A stretch of DNA of 64,000 bases from Polytrichum commune. Lineage: Eukaryota > Streptophyta > Polytrichopsida > Polytrichales > Polytrichaceae. Positions 24,772-36,400 of the stretch are shown one piece after another. Under the pieces are notes generated by a model. That model saw only the letters and a list, made by a program, of their open reading frames with translations, searched no databases and was not told where the DNA came from. The stretch covers positions 21,919,666-21,983,665 of the forward strand of contig OX485807.1 in NCBI GenBank assembly GCA_950295325.1. The letters run 5' to 3'. How positions within the stretch are numbered: position 1 is the first letter of the stretch; every line of letters begins with the position of its first letter. Made by a program: the position numbers and the translations under genes.

Positions 24772-25326
24772 TCACACATGTGGTAACCAAAGTGCATGTG
24801 ACATTATGGAGTTATACAGTGTTAACATGGATGTGTGATAATAGAGAATTAGTGTAGAGTATGATATTATGGAATAACACAAAGTGAAACATTGTAATGT
24901 TGAAATTGATGATTTCATACATGGGACATGCAGAATCTCCCAAAGTTGCACACATACGCAAAGCTTATGGTACAATTGGGCAGTCCAAGAAGTAGAGAAA
25001 CACTTTGTACATGACCTTGGTGCAAAACCCCAACATGGAGTAGATGGGGAAGATTTTGTAGAGGGCAGTGGGAAGAATGATACAAGTATGGATCTACAAA
25101 ACTCCAGGATTTGATGAAAATTGGTCAGGTTCTCTGGTGGGTGGGCAACTGGATGATCTTGATTTTGGATTAAGTGAAGATATGAAGGCTTTGCATGTAG
25201 GAGGGAGGCATTTGGCCAACCGGGCCATTCAATGTGGGCTTTAGGAAGTTGATGTAGAAGGATGCGAACTTGATGATTTTGGACAACAACATTTGTGTTG
25301 TGAACTCTTGGTGTGTATGTGTCCAC
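24772..25326 (-). other. 184-aa open frame, probably chance
   Basis: This is the longest open frame in the window. The protein is rich in His, Ser, Leu and Tyr and has no motif, signal peptide or membrane segment that I recognise. A plus-strand frame overlaps it at 24884-25114. There is no splice or promoter evidence. I list it for completeness and do not assign a function. Confidence 0.25.
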
Positions 25327-25559
25327 ATAAGTGAACCTTTTTGAGAAGTGAATCTTACTCTTTTTGCCTTAATTTTTTTTTTTTTTTTTTGTAGATTCCA
25401 ATTCTAGTAGAAAACGAAGGAAACTTGCTATCACTGCTAATTTATGTCGTGTATGGATTAGAATAAAGTGATGATATCAAAATTTATGCAAAAATTAGAC
25501 CTTGAAGACAAGAAGTTCAAGGTGGAGTAGTTCCGATTCAAGAGAGAAGAGAAAGACTT

Positions 25560-25715
25560 TACCTTGATCCACTCCATTTAGAATAATTTATAGAATACTC
25601 CTTAATTTAGCAAAGAAACATTGAAAGATGTCAACATGTAACTAGTTGGTCTTGGAACACTAGGATCTTGACTGATTATGCCCAAAATCCTCCCTAGACA
25701 CTGACAACGTTCTTC
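25560..25715 (+). repeat. Dispersed repeat R4, copy 2 (partial)
   Basis: AAGAAACATTGAAAGATGTC, CAACATGTAACTAG, CACTAGGATCTTGACTGAT and ATGCCCAAAA match 55340-55440, same orientation. Confidence 0.65.
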
Positions 25716-27441
25716 AACAAAGACTCAACCAATGGCACAATAAACAACAACACTTGCAAAACATGGGCAGGTGATCAAAACCATTTGGAACCTAATGTTG
25801 TGAGTTACTTGCAAAGCTTGTCATGGTTTAGTCCCTTGCAATGCACACTAAAATTGTCCATTACACACCACTCAACTTCTACCTCAAACACTAGATCACC
25901 CCTAGGAAAATTGCAACACATTTCGTCTTAAAGCAAACCACCCATGTTGATGATTCTGGAGGTTCTTTGGAGACATACCGGATGCAGTCATAGAGGTTCT
26001 TGAAGAGTTGGAAGCTTGCCTGGAAGTGCTCAAACTCCCACCCTTAGGGTAAAGATTGGATCCACCACCACCACCATCAATATTGCCTCCCAAGAGTACC
26101 CAAGCCAAACCGACCTCCTTCATCTTGCACACAAACCAAGAGAGGAGGGATTGACCAAGATGAGGTGGACTGAATTGCCGAGAGATGTGCAACATAGGTG
26201 AGAAGGAGAAGACTAGGGTTCACAATTAGGGTCAAGGGTTTAGAACAAGTCCTTGCATGAGAAAATTATGGTATTATAACACATGATCCATCTCCACATG
26301 TCAACCTCCCACTTAGCCTTCCTGGGTAATGTGGCATATCCATACATCAACAGTTCAACAAGTGGCAACAGAGGAAGAAGAAGAAAAATGAGATTAAGAA
26401 GAAGACACTCCTTGTATTGGCACATGGTGCAATGTGAGGGTGTGGATTGATTCTTTGGTGGTTTGCATAAATTTCAAAATCCGTGATACAAGGGAGAGAA
26501 ATGTGACAATAGGGAGAAAGAAATCATCTGAGAATATATGTTCGCCAAGGTTCCGGGACATTAGAGAAGGAGTAACATTACGGGGGTTGATATTACGGAG
26601 TTCATGGTGTATTTTGCACTTGAGAAGACCTTGCAAGTCACTGCAAAAAATGGGAAGTCTGTAAAAAACCACCATCATTTCCCCTCATAAACTAGTACAC
26701 AATATGGCTCTTCTAAACACTTTTTTCAACACAAAAATAGGCTAAAAGAGACATTTTGACATGTGTCTAAATTTTGGTCCATGGCTTTGTAGTTGGTCCA
26801 AAAAACATTGCTTGGATTGTGTGCTAAGGGTCATTGTCCTTTTGACACAACCCAATGTTCATTAAAACACTAATAGATTCTTCATTGTGACATGGTAAGT
26901 TTTTGGTCCATTGTAAGTCTTGTGCAATAAATTCTGTCAACAATTTGCATGGGTAATTTTTAGAAATTGAAAAATCATATTAATGCCAATGAAAAGTTAT
27001 CTCTAACAAATTAGTAGGCCCTCCCCACCTAAAATGCCTAAGGCACATATCCACCTACAAGGTTAGGCCAAGGTGGTGACTAAGGGATTCAAATTTTGGA
27101 CCTCATGGCCCCCACTTGGATATATTAACCACCAACTCATTGCACAACACATATGTAGAGCTTTGAAGCACTCTATATGCCAAAGGCCGTTTTTACCTTG
27201 AAATGTATGAATCTACCAAGTAAAATACCTCTCATCCATCCAACAAAAAATTGTCTACTATAGAATTTTGGCATTTTCATCGCAAGTGACTTGGACTAGA
27301 GTAATTTGGGGTCCTTAAACCAGGTCTAGTGTCTAAATAACTCAAATAGTGAATACACATTGTTTACTATTTTAGTTTTTTTTCATGTTGGATAAAAGAA
27401 AGACACACTTGTATGCGGTAATTCCCCCTCTCTCACATTAG
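25716..27441. other. No recognised gene
   Basis: Open frames at 25902-26201 and 26394-26678 occur on both strands without motif; the first contains a CCACCACCA stretch giving a Gly run on the minus strand. I found no inverted repeats here. Confidence 0.4.
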
Positions 27442-27663
27442 CACACTAAATATGATATTTAGTATCACTTACTATTTTAATTTACATAGTGTTATATATT
27501 TTACTATAAATGTACTTTTTAACAAATAAAGTTGTTAATTTTCTATAATGTCCAAATTACCAATTTCACATCTTTTAATTAAATATAATATATATAGTAA
27601 ATAGATATAGAATTTCTTAATTCCAAATAGTAAGTGACACTAAGTATCATATTTAATGTAGTC
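27442..27663. mobile_element. Small MITE of the CTACACAAAATATG family, copy 2
   Basis: The ends form an inverted repeat: CACTAAATATGATATTTAG then TATCACTTACTATTT at the left, inverted with substitutions at 27620-27663. The interior is over 80% AT. It shares head sequence with 23500-23726. Confidence 0.6.
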
Positions 27664-27784
27664 ACTTAGAAAGGTAATTTACATCTACAACTAGATCTAG
27701 ATCGGGATCTAGATCTATAAGATCTCTTAAACTTAAAACACATAGAACATTACTTCATGACATTTAATAATAAACATGAAATAG

Positions 27785-27915
27785 ACTACACAAAAAGGAT
27801 ATTTAGTGTTTGATACACTAAATACAAACGCATACACTAAATGTCAATTAACTTACGAAAGTAAGTAATATTAAATTTAAACTCAAACACTAAATATCAA
27901 CTATGGTAATATGTG
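27785..27915. repeat. Partial member of the CTACACAAAATATG MITE family
   Basis: It begins ACTACACAAAAAGGATATTT, AGTGTTTGATACACTAAATA follows, and CACTAAATATCAACTA closes it inverted. It is shorter and more rearranged than the two other copies. Confidence 0.45.
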
Positions 27916-28022
27916 GAAGTTACTTGTTTGAATTTAGTGTTAGTAAGGGTATGAAAAAAAAACAATGATAAAAGGAGAGATCACCGAGTAGGTCGGTGGG
28001 GTGCCAACCCTAAATTGCAAGT

Positions 28023-28390
28023 TTAGTGAAATCCATGGTTTACATGTCCAACTTCCGTTTGAACATCAGAGCAAAGCAATTGGTTATCCATGTCGAGGAC
28101 AGTGGTGTGCAAAGCTTCAAAGCCTTTGAAGTCAGTAGCACTTTCAAATTCAACAAATGTCTCGATAGGTTGGATTTTGTTGTAGTATGTTCTCCCGATT
28201 GTTCTAGACTTTCCAGATGGTGCCTTCATTGACTTCATACTCCCGCCCTAGCACCTGCTTGCTCGGCGCGTTCGGCTTGCTCAACTTTGCAATGATTTCA
28301 CATCATTGGGCTTCGGTCAAGCGGGCTGCCTCAAGTTTCATCCATTTCCCATTGCGATTCATCAAATCAGAAGGTTAAGAAAGCGATATG
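28023..28390 (-). pseudogene. pogo/Tigger-like transposase remnant (N-terminal HTH)
   Basis: On the minus strand near 28340-28240 the translation reads RLTEAQ, stop, CEIIAKLSKPNAPSKQVLGR then EYEVNEGTIWKV. This is the helix-turn-helix pattern found at the start of pogo/Tigger/Jerky (CENP-B-like) transposases. After a frame break, the open frame 28238-28023 reads ETFVEFESATDFKGFEALHT and TTVLDMDNQLL, consistent with the linker to the second DNA-binding helix bundle. At least one stop and one frameshift are present. The catalytic part is absent. TE1 copy 2 starts about 110 bp to the right. Confidence 0.5.
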
Positions 28391-29619
28391 AGTAAGTACG
28401 CACCTACCAACTAAGTGCGCACCAACGGCTCCGGTTCAAAGTGTAGACTTAAGTAGGAAATTACTAATTGTAAAATCCTCTCGTAATGCCATGCGAAATC
28501 GGGGGGTGCACTGTACTAAACATGTACGAGTATACGTGAGTGCACAAGAGGGGTATTGATTTGGACCTTGCTGTATTACGTATACATATGGTATACATGT
28601 TATAATTTATAGTTACGTACATATATGGAAGGCCTTTAAAAAGTATACAATAATTGTACTTGTATGGTACTTTTATTATACTACATATCATAAGTTTTCA
28701 TATTGGATGAAATTAGGATTAACTAGGATTAACGATTTTCGTTAGCAACCTTATAGGGTAGTATGAACCACGTACAAGGTGTCAAGGTAATATCGAGGAA
28801 AGAGGCAGTATTAGGGTTTTGAAATGATTCGTTCAGCTCAAAGTAACAAGGACCTTTTTCCCCTCCCATCCTTAGGTTTTTGTTTTCTCTTTTTGTCGGG
28901 CGCTAAAGGTTTTTCTTTTCTCTTATAGTCGGACACCAAAGGTTTTTTTTTTCTCTTCTCGCATAGCCTGCTTCTTTTGCCGACAACTGCTTCACTTTTC
29001 CTTCTTTCACTTGTTGCTTCCAGCGCTTCTCAACGTCCCTGCGGTTACTGTTGCCGTGGGAATCACCGAAAGTCCTGACATTGTCATGGCGTCGTTTTGA
29101 AATTCGGAGCTAGAAGACGCAATCTTTGGTTCTCCGGGCAGAAAAGCTTCGGGGATTGATACTAGCTACCCAAAGAGCGAGGGTGGAGGTTGCTCGGTGG
29201 TGGTGACTGGAAACTTGAAAAAAATAGTAGTTGGATGAAAGATGTAAGTTAGGAATATCTCATTGGGAGAAAAAGGCGGATGAGCTCATTGCGAGTAGCT
29301 CATATTCTTGGGGTCTGTGAATTTACGACGTTTGAAGAGATTTGGGGACTAGGAAACGCTTGCTAGGGCTCATGGTTCAAATGCATGGTGGATTTGAAGA
29401 GAGAATCTGAAAGAAAGATGGTCTAGGAGGCTCTTTGGGTGGCTCAGATGCTTAGGGTCAATGGGTTAACCGCATTTGCAGAGACTGTGGGTTAGGAGAT
29501 TTCAGGCCTCATCATTTAGAAGCAGGGTGGATGAAGAGAGAATTTCAAAGGAAGACGATGCGGTAAGCTGCTTAGGTAACGCGGATGCTTGGGGTTGGAG
29601 GGCTAAATATATTTGCAGA

Positions 29620-30951
29620 TGTGAGCCCAAAATGGTGCTCATATGTGTTTTTAACTCTTCGAAACCATTAGAAGTTATGTTTTCATGTTTTATGATTATT
29701 TACAAAAATATAAAAAGAATGAAGCTTGAAGGAAGTTATGTTTAAGCATTAGGCTTGTGTGGAGTGGATTGATTAGAAGATTAGTAGTGTGAGAAAGCTC
29801 CTTAGTTGGGAAGCGTAGTAGGTGGAGAATCAAGGGTAGTTTCTTGAGTTAAAAGTTTCAATTAGGATCTAGGTTGTTCGTTTGAGGGACAAAGGCTTAG
29901 AAGATAAGATGAGAGTCTACAAAGTAGGGGAGGATAACGAAGGCTTATCTTGAGGGTGCTCACCTACTCCCTCTTAACCCACTATATAAACCCACACTCT
30001 TCCATTTCTCATTCTCTTTCCTTCGTGCTCCTTGGCACCCCACGTGTTATAAGTGTGGGTGTATAGGAAGCAAGATAGGAGCACATGTGTGTGCATGGTT
30101 TTAGGGTGAAGAGCCAAGACTAGTTAGCCTTGAGGTGGGCTTGACTTCTTGTTAGAAGTACCTTGGGTTGGAAGAATTTAGAGTGTGATTTATAGTCTTT
30201 AAATTGTAGTACTTGGATTCATGATATCCATACTTATAATTATTTACACTTACAAGGTTATGTTTGTGAAATATTGGAGCATTTAGTTTTGTTGGACTTA
30301 CAAAGTTACATTATTGAAGTAGGTGAGCTTGTATGTGTATGGAATAAAAGAGAGGCACGTAGGTATGCGATGTTATAAGGTGAAGAGTCAAGATCAATTA
30401 GTCTTGAAGATTAGCCTTACATTATTAGATGTGATTTAGACTCAAGGTATTCATGAACAAGTGCCTAGTTCTAGCATCTAGATTTTTAATATTGAAATTA
30501 TAGTATTTGGATTTATAGTATTCACTCTTATAATTTTAAAAATTATGATGTTTAGACTTATAGTGTTGGATTTACATTGGATAGGAGTACTTGGATGTGA
30601 TTTAGTATTGGATGTGGTTTAGACTCAAGGCATTCATGAATAAGTACCTAGCTCTAGCATCTAGATTTTTAGTATTGGAATTATAGTATTTGGATTCATA
30701 TTATTCACTCTTATAGTTTATAGACTTATGATGTTTAGACTTAAAGTGTTGGATTCATTAAATAGGAAGGGGTGTGTGTAACTTTTGAATGTATTGGTGA
30801 TTGACCATTGAGGTAAGTGTTTTTAAACACTCGCATTTTTTTGGTTAAAATAATTATATATTGAACTACCGAGGAGGGAGTTATTATGTGTTAGTCCAAC
30901 ATTTCACACTCGGGTTAGGACGAAATCAATGGTAAAAGATTTTGGATGACA
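29620..30951 (+). mobile_element. Solo LTR A nested in TE1 copy 2
   Basis: It starts TGTGAGCCCAAAATGG and ends GGATGACA; the flanks are gcaga (29615-29619) and acaga (30952-30956), a 5-bp duplication with one change. A TATATAA box lies at 29983-29989. It is 1332 bp. No internal retroelement domain or partner LTR is attached, so it is a recombined solo LTR. Its interruption of the 125-bp array is exact when compared with copy 1. Confidence 0.85.
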
Positions 30952-31032
30952 ACAGAGATTTCGATTTAGGGAATGTCATGCCTCATCATTCAAATGCAGG
31001 GTGGATTTGACGAGAGCATCTGAAATGGAGAT
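30952..31032. other. TE1 fragment stranded between two solo LTRs
   Basis: About 80 bp of the tandem array (GATTTCGATTTAGGGAATGT to CTGAAATGGAGAT) match copy 1 near 748-830 inverted. They show that A and B inserted independently into TE1. Confidence 0.85.
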
Positions 31033-32127
31033 TGTTACCCAAAGTTCCTCATCTTTGATTTCGTCCTAGTCCGAGTGTGGAATGTTTCACTGGCACGTAA
31101 TAACTCCCTCCTTGGTAGTTCACTGTATCATTCCAATACATTGAATCAAGTGCTCCTATCCAATGTGAATCCAACACTATAAATCTAAACATTATAAGTC
31201 TAAAAACTATAAGAGTGAATACTATAAATCCAAATACTATAATTCCAATACTAAAAATCTAGATGCTAGAGCTAGGCACTTATTCATGAATGTCTTGAGT
31301 CTGAATCACATCTAATAATGTAAGACTAATCTTCAATACTACTTGATCTTGACTCTTCACCTTATAACCTCGCACACCTACGTGCCTCTCTCTTACTCCA
31401 CACACACACAAGCTCACCTAATTCAATAATGTAACTTTATAAGTCCAACAAAACTAAATGCTTCAATGTTTCATAAACATAAATTTGCAAGTCTAAAGCA
31501 TTATAATTGTGGATAATATGAATCCGAGTACTACAATTTGAAGACTATAAATTAAATTCTAAATTCTTCCAAACCACACTACTCCTATCAAGAGGTCAAG
31601 CCTACTGAAGGCCAACTAATTTTGGCTCTTCACTTTAAAATCATGCACACACACGTGCTTCTATCTTGCTTCCCACACACCCACACTTGTAATACGTGGG
31701 GTGCCAAGGAGCACGAAGGAAAGATGAAGAGAGAAGGAAGAATGAGGGCTTATATAGTGAGTTGAGAGGCAGTAGTTGAGCACCCCCAAGGCTCAAGATA
31801 AGCCTTTTGTAATCCTCCCCTACTTTGTAGGGTCTTATCTTATCTTCTAAGCCTTTGTCCCTCAAACGAACAACATAAATCCTTATTCAAACATTTAACT
31901 CAAGAAACTACCCTTGGTTCTCCACCTACTACGTTCACCAACTAAGGAATTTCCTCACACTACTAATCTTCTAATCAATCCAGTCCACACAAGCCTAATG
32001 CTTAAACATAACTTATTTCGAGCTTCATTTTTTTTATATTTTTGTAAATAATCAATAAACATTAAAACATAACTTCTAATGGTCTCGAAGAATTAAGAAC
32101 ACATGTGAGCACCATTTTGGGCTCACA
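31033..32127 (-). mobile_element. Solo LTR B nested in TE1 copy 2, opposite orientation
   Basis: On the minus strand it starts TGTGAGCCCAAAATGG at 32127 and ends GGGTAACA at 31033. Perfect 5-bp duplications GAGAT flank it (31028-31032, 32128-32132). It has the same family TATATAA box and is 1095 bp. With LTR A it makes an inverted pair that could fold, which explains the long inverted similarity of 29.6-32.1 kb. Confidence 0.88.
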
Positions 32128-32282
32128 GAGATGTAGGAAGATGCTTGGGAGAAAGGGATAAGTAGCTTAGATGTTTGGGGTTTTGGATTAACGACATTCA
32201 AGGTTTAGGGAATCTTAGATCTCGTCACTGGCTTCTTCTTCTGCAGCATGTGATGTAGTGTTCAGTGAGGGTTCAGGAGGAC

Positions 32283-32495
32283 ATGATTGGTTTAAGCAGT
32301 GTTGCTGCTACATCGGAAAGTGGAGATGGGAATGGGAGTGCCGGGGATGGGGTGTTCAATACATCGCATGTGGCAGATGTGGAGGCATGGCTGAAAGTGG
32401 CATTTGAAGCCATGGGAAAGGAAGTCCCTGAATTCGAGTACACACCGTCCATCAAACGTGGAGATTGGTTTATGTTGGTATCAAAAAATGGCTAA
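32283..32495 (+). pseudogene. Captured AUG1-like N-terminal exon fragment, copy 2
   Basis: The ATG at 32283 gives 70 aa; an in-frame GTG at 32265 extends the open frame to 76 aa. Over 76 positions it differs from copy 1 at 10 residues. It keeps the proline of the AUG1 motif (GKEVPEFEYT) that copy 1 has lost. After IKR the frame enters TE1 sequence and stops at 32495. The rest of AUG1 is absent. See the copy 1 entry for the family evidence. Confidence 0.55.
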
Positions 32496-32601
32496 CAACA
32501 AGTGGACATATGATCTTACTGATCATTTGATGGTGGACTTAGAGACAATAATTGCATTGGCTACAATGACATATATTAATGAATCAAATGTTTATGAGTG
32601 A
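32404..32601 (+). pseudogene. TE1 short ORF, C-terminal part, copy 2 (nonsense after 32598)
   Basis: This has the same offset frame as copy 1: IGLCWYQKMANNKWTYDL then DLETIIALATMTY. The same TGA replaces the Leu codon seen in copy 3. That shared lesion groups copies 1 and 2 as sisters that share the capture. Confidence 0.6.
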
Positions 32602-32899
32602 CATCTGGGAGATGAAAAAGTTTTCAACGACTTTGCTGATGAAAACTACGATATTTTGTTATACATATTATAGGGGTTGATTATTGTTCAAAAGTATATT
32701 TGTATACTTATGTTAATGACTATATATGAATAGATGTTTTTTTGTGTATACATATTGTCACTTGTATATTTATTGTTGCAATTGTATGTGTAGTACTTCA
32801 TTTCACAAAAAATAATTTGTATATAGGGGGTTTTTAGAGTATGCAGTGAACGCACGTGATTCTAGGTTTTAATGAAAGGTGCACCGCCGAGCATGCGAA

Positions 32900-33706
32900 C
32901 CTTTACAAGGCCCATGTCACATTCCAAACTGGGCCACCATTGCTCAAATAAAACAATTCATTAGAGATGAAAATCATGGATGCATTTATTGTCATAAGTA
33001 ATTGTTGTTAATGTAAATCCAACAATACTTCAAAATTTAAGGATAAATCCAAATCTGTTAAATTTACTATATACAATACGGATCACTTTCATAGCATTCA
33101 TTGCACTTCAATGACAGTTGGGGATTCACAATGTGTATGTAAGCTCATCCGGTAACAAATTTTGGATGACTTCATTGGGTGTGTAGGATGGGACTTAGTT
33201 TATAGGGTCGGTTGCAAGTTGGTGGATAAGCCTTCCTTGTCCCCTCTTTATTAATTTCAAAGAAAAGAGGAAAACATGTGTACATGATGATCTTGGATTA
33301 TTATTTCTTAAAAGTATCAAGGCGGATCGGATGACAAGGTATGCATGATGTAGCTTTGGATCCTTCTTACTTAATTGGGAAAACAATTAATACGTGTTGT
33401 TGAAATATATCTATTATTTTATTGCCAATCCATCTTGCTTGTTACATTGCTCATATGTTTAGAATCATACTAAAAGATTGATTTTTGTTGGAAAAACGCC
33501 CACATATCTAGATACTTTCCCATAGTGTAATAGTGTAATACATGTGAAAAATATAGATATTTCATATGTATTACACTTGGTTGTGGTTAGAGTATTCAAC
33601 TAGATTTAAATTCACGGGCCAGTGTTTCAATTGACAGCATGTGTTATAGTGATACATGACCATAAGAGTAATTTATACACATATCTACCTTCATATTATT
33701 ACTTAG
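32900..33706. other. No recognisable feature
   Basis: AT-rich spacer between TE1 copy 2 and TE2, with no motif or repeat copy seen. Confidence 0.4.
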
Positions 33707-33714
33707 GATATCGA

Positions 33715-35025
33715 CTCGGGGGGGGGGGGGGCACTGGCGAAAAACGTAGGAACTACGTGCGATAAAATATAGGGTCTTGTATAAAAATTTGGCGTAAAAT
33801 TTGTAAATTATTAGATGTAGTATAGGGTGCTTTGGGATTGTGAAACATGATTATATGTAATATAGCATTTGACAAAACATGATTAAATTACCTAAGTGGT
33901 ACATATAAAATAGCATGGAGAAAAAGCGATATTTTCAAAAATTAAATACTTTGCTACCAAAATATGGCATGTTCTATATAGGAAGGGTTCAAAAGATAAG
34001 GGTGAAGGTTGGTACTAAGTGGGGCAATTGTTGACAACCCATTGACTTGATGAAACGTGTAGTCCAGAACGGAAATAGAGAAACGCTCTTCCCAACTGCT
34101 ATGGCTTACCTCCATTGGTTCAAAAAACAGCCGGGTCTCAACAAATATAAGTATGTTGAGAGTGGCTGTGTGTGGGTTGATATGGATGCTATTATCTCAA
34201 CTGTGTCTCTACTGTATGAATCAACTAGCAAAATCTACACCTTAGATGAGGTAGATGCAAACTCATTGAGTGAGTTCATTTCAAATAAAAAATAAAACTT
34301 GCTAAATTTGTACTATCTCACACATGTGGAGATATAATTTGGAAAAGGGCTGAATGATCATTAGTATACCTTGAAATCTGTAGTAATCATTTCAGTTCGA
34401 GTACCCTCATATCTCCCACATGTGTAAATGGTAGCCTAGCTAGTTTAGGTGGATTTTGCTTGCATGGCGTGGGATTTTCCTCCAATGTGTAGGATTGGAA
34501 TATCAAGGCATCAATTGTAGGGATTCTGCAAACCTTGTAAATGTGACTTTGAGACACATGTGGCTGGCCTGTTCCCTAAGACCTCAAGGTTTCTAACTGT
34601 GTTATCCAACACAACTTTTATTCGTTGGCTCGTGTTGCTTTATGACATGTAATTGCAATCTTTTGTTGTTATTGTTTAGTGTTTTGCTTTGCCCGGACTT
34701 CAGTGTGACCCTGAACCCTAAACCCTAGTAAATGTTTGTTTCTCTTACTCTGTACATGTGCTTCTAACAAGAATTCTACTGTATCATACACTTTAAGGAA
34801 TGGGGGCAATCAGGGGTAAAAAATACATATAATAAAATAGGGTACCATAAAATCAACCATCCAAGAATTTATAATTACCAATAGGGTGCATATAATTACA
34901 ACAATTTACCATTATTTCAAAAATTAGCATCCCTTATAATCCTTTCTCATAGGTAAATAGCCCCCATTTTAATAGGTCATTATCGCAGGTGTATGCAAAA
35001 TATACAAGGGAGTGCCCCCCCCGAG
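33715..35025 (+). mobile_element. TE2: TIR element related to TE1, with intact short ORF
   Basis: The ends are CTC, 14 G, CACT at the left and AGTGCCCCCCCCGAG at the right. Perfect 8-bp target duplications GATATCGA lie at 33707-33714 and 35026-35033. ACGTGCGATAA occurs 41 bp inside the left end and CATTATCGCAGGTG at the same depth inside the right end. Element length is 1311 bp. It carries an 81-aa ORF starting about 335 bp from the left end, as in TE1 copy 3. Confidence 0.88.
34050..34295 (+). CDS. TE2 short ORF, 81 aa, function unknown
   Basis: The first ATG is at 34050. The protein resembles the TE1 ORF: W[YF][QK]K...NK[WY].Y....(H/V)..VD[LM][ED][TA]II......Y/...S.IY.L ending in an acidic [FL]..F[AI]. 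Both proteins also begin M[IK]R..Q....E. I recognise no domain, signal peptide or membrane segment. It is small, mildly charged and probably alpha/beta. The ORF of TE2 has about 10 extra residues before the conserved Trp. Conservation between otherwise diverged elements suggests past selection. It may be an exon of a larger transposition protein or a DNA-binding accessory protein; neither can be decided here. Confidence 0.55.
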   Translation: MKRVVQNGNRETLFPTAMAYLHWFKKQPGLNKYKYVESGCVWVDMDAIISTVSLLYESTSKIYTLDEVDANSLSEFISNKK

Positions 35026-35033
35026 GATATCGA

Positions 35034-35897
35034 TTGTGATGTATGCTCTCAGTTGATACCCTAATTTATGGTGTCTGTGATTATAAAATTCCATGTTATG
35101 ATAGTATATTAATCATTGTATTACTTAGTCAAAGACTTTGGGAAATCACAAAATAGATATTATTCATAATTTGTGAACGTGCCAATATTGTGAATGTGGA
35201 ATTATTGGGAACATTTGATATGATGGGAACATATTGTTTTGCATATCTTTGCATGATAGACAAATAAATTTTATAAATACAGTAAATTCATAAATCATAA
35301 TTAAGAAACATGCGCCAAAGAGGCATTTCAATGACACAAAATTGGATTGTTGACTTAATACCGAAAAGAATTATGGAGTCTAAAAACTACCATCATTTGT
35401 TCTAATTATAGATTATTGGATGCACATCCATAACATAAGGATTGTATTGAATTAGATGGCACACCCTAAATCATGTACAAATTTAAATTTAATATCATAC
35501 GAGTACAAATTCCTCAATTAAAGCTTGGAATATATAATTGTATATTTGTAGGGTAAAAATTAAGAAAAAATTAATAGCACATGAAAAGTGGGTTTCCACA
35601 TCAACAACCTAAAAACTATCATACATTATATAAATTTGTATATCTTGAAGTAACCTCTATAAAATGCGCCTAATTTAATCTTCCACCCTAATGTCATGTA
35701 ATTCCTAAAATAACTAATGCATATTTCAAACAATTCCCCAAAGCTCCTACGTTATTATTCACCATCTTTATATTCAACTTCATTTCCATTCTTAACATCA
35801 TTTAATATAGTAGGAATACAAGCCAAGTTGTCACTGGCAAAATCTATATGTTTTTAGGGGATGGTCATTGTTATGATTTGGAACCTTTTCGCGGCTT
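35034..35897. other. No recognisable feature
   Basis: AT-rich DNA to the right of TE2 with no motif or repeat copy seen. Confidence 0.4.
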
Positions 35898-36092
35898 TCA
35901 AGCACAAAGTATAGTATTTTTCTTTATCCAAATTGGTTCATATGACAAGTCCACAATCCGTTTCTTGGTATCCCAACCCGAATAGGTGCGCACCATATTC
36001 GAGTCTCTAATGTTTGGGCGACAATATTCCACCTCAATTTGACGGAAATTGAGGCTAGTTCGAATAAAAGTTGGTGATGACAATGCATTCAC
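35898..36092 (-). other. 64-aa open frame downstream of the transposase remnant
   Basis: It is on the same strand as the remnant. The sequence (FRQIEVEYCRPNI, YSGWDTKKRIVDL) looks protein-like, but I recognise no family. It could be a further piece of the same element or a chance frame. Confidence 0.3.
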
Positions 36093-36185
36093 TAGCCATA
36101 TGGTTTGGGGTGGTCCTCATCTCTAGCATGTACAAAGACCGTGGCAGTCACTTGACTTTGTGGCCAAATTCCTTGTGTCAAAGCG

Positions 36186-36400
36186 GATCGAACACAATCA
36201 ATGGTTCATATGTATCCCAAACAACCTTTGTGATGCCTTCCACACACAACTCTTTTCAATATTCAATGAATCCCAATATACCCTTACAAGACCCTAAAAC
36301 GTGATTAATGATTCATGTGTATCCCAAACAACCCTTGTGATGTTTTCTTCACACAAGTCTTTCCAATATCCTATAAATCCTAATATACCCTTAATGATTT
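36186..36400. repeat. Tandem duplication, ~107-bp unit x2
   Basis: Unit 1 (36186-36293) and unit 2 (36294-36400) share GGTTCATATGTATCCCAAAC/GATTCATGTGTATCCCAAAC, TTGTGATG, and CAATATACCCTTA. The duplicated piece encodes the C-terminal end of the DUF7869-like remnant, so that end occurs twice. Confidence 0.75.

Larger units (their letters stand above)
28498..32891 (+). mobile_element. TE1 copy 2 with two nested solo LTRs
   Basis: Exact 8-bp target duplications CATGCGAA flank it at 28490-28497 and 32892-32899. The left end is aTCGGGGGGTGCAC and the right end GTGCACCGCCGAG, each with small changes from the copy 3 TIR. Removing LTR A and LTR B with one duplication each leaves about 1.95 kb colinear with copy 1. 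This copy holds the captured AUG1-like segment in plus orientation. Confidence 0.9.

Noticed and set aside
24772-25326. Longest open frame (184 aa, minus) as a real gene
   Set aside because: No domain, signal, homologue-like motif or gene context; composition fits chance, and another frame overlaps on the other strand.
29620-32127. A complete LTR retrotransposon between LTR A and LTR B
   Set aside because: The LTRs are in opposite orientation, have separate target duplications, and only 81 bp of TE1 lies between them.
34705-34735. Telomere-like CCCTAAA repeats
   Set aside because: Only two to three units (CCCTGAACCCTAAACCCTAG) inside TE2; too few for an interstitial telomere tract.
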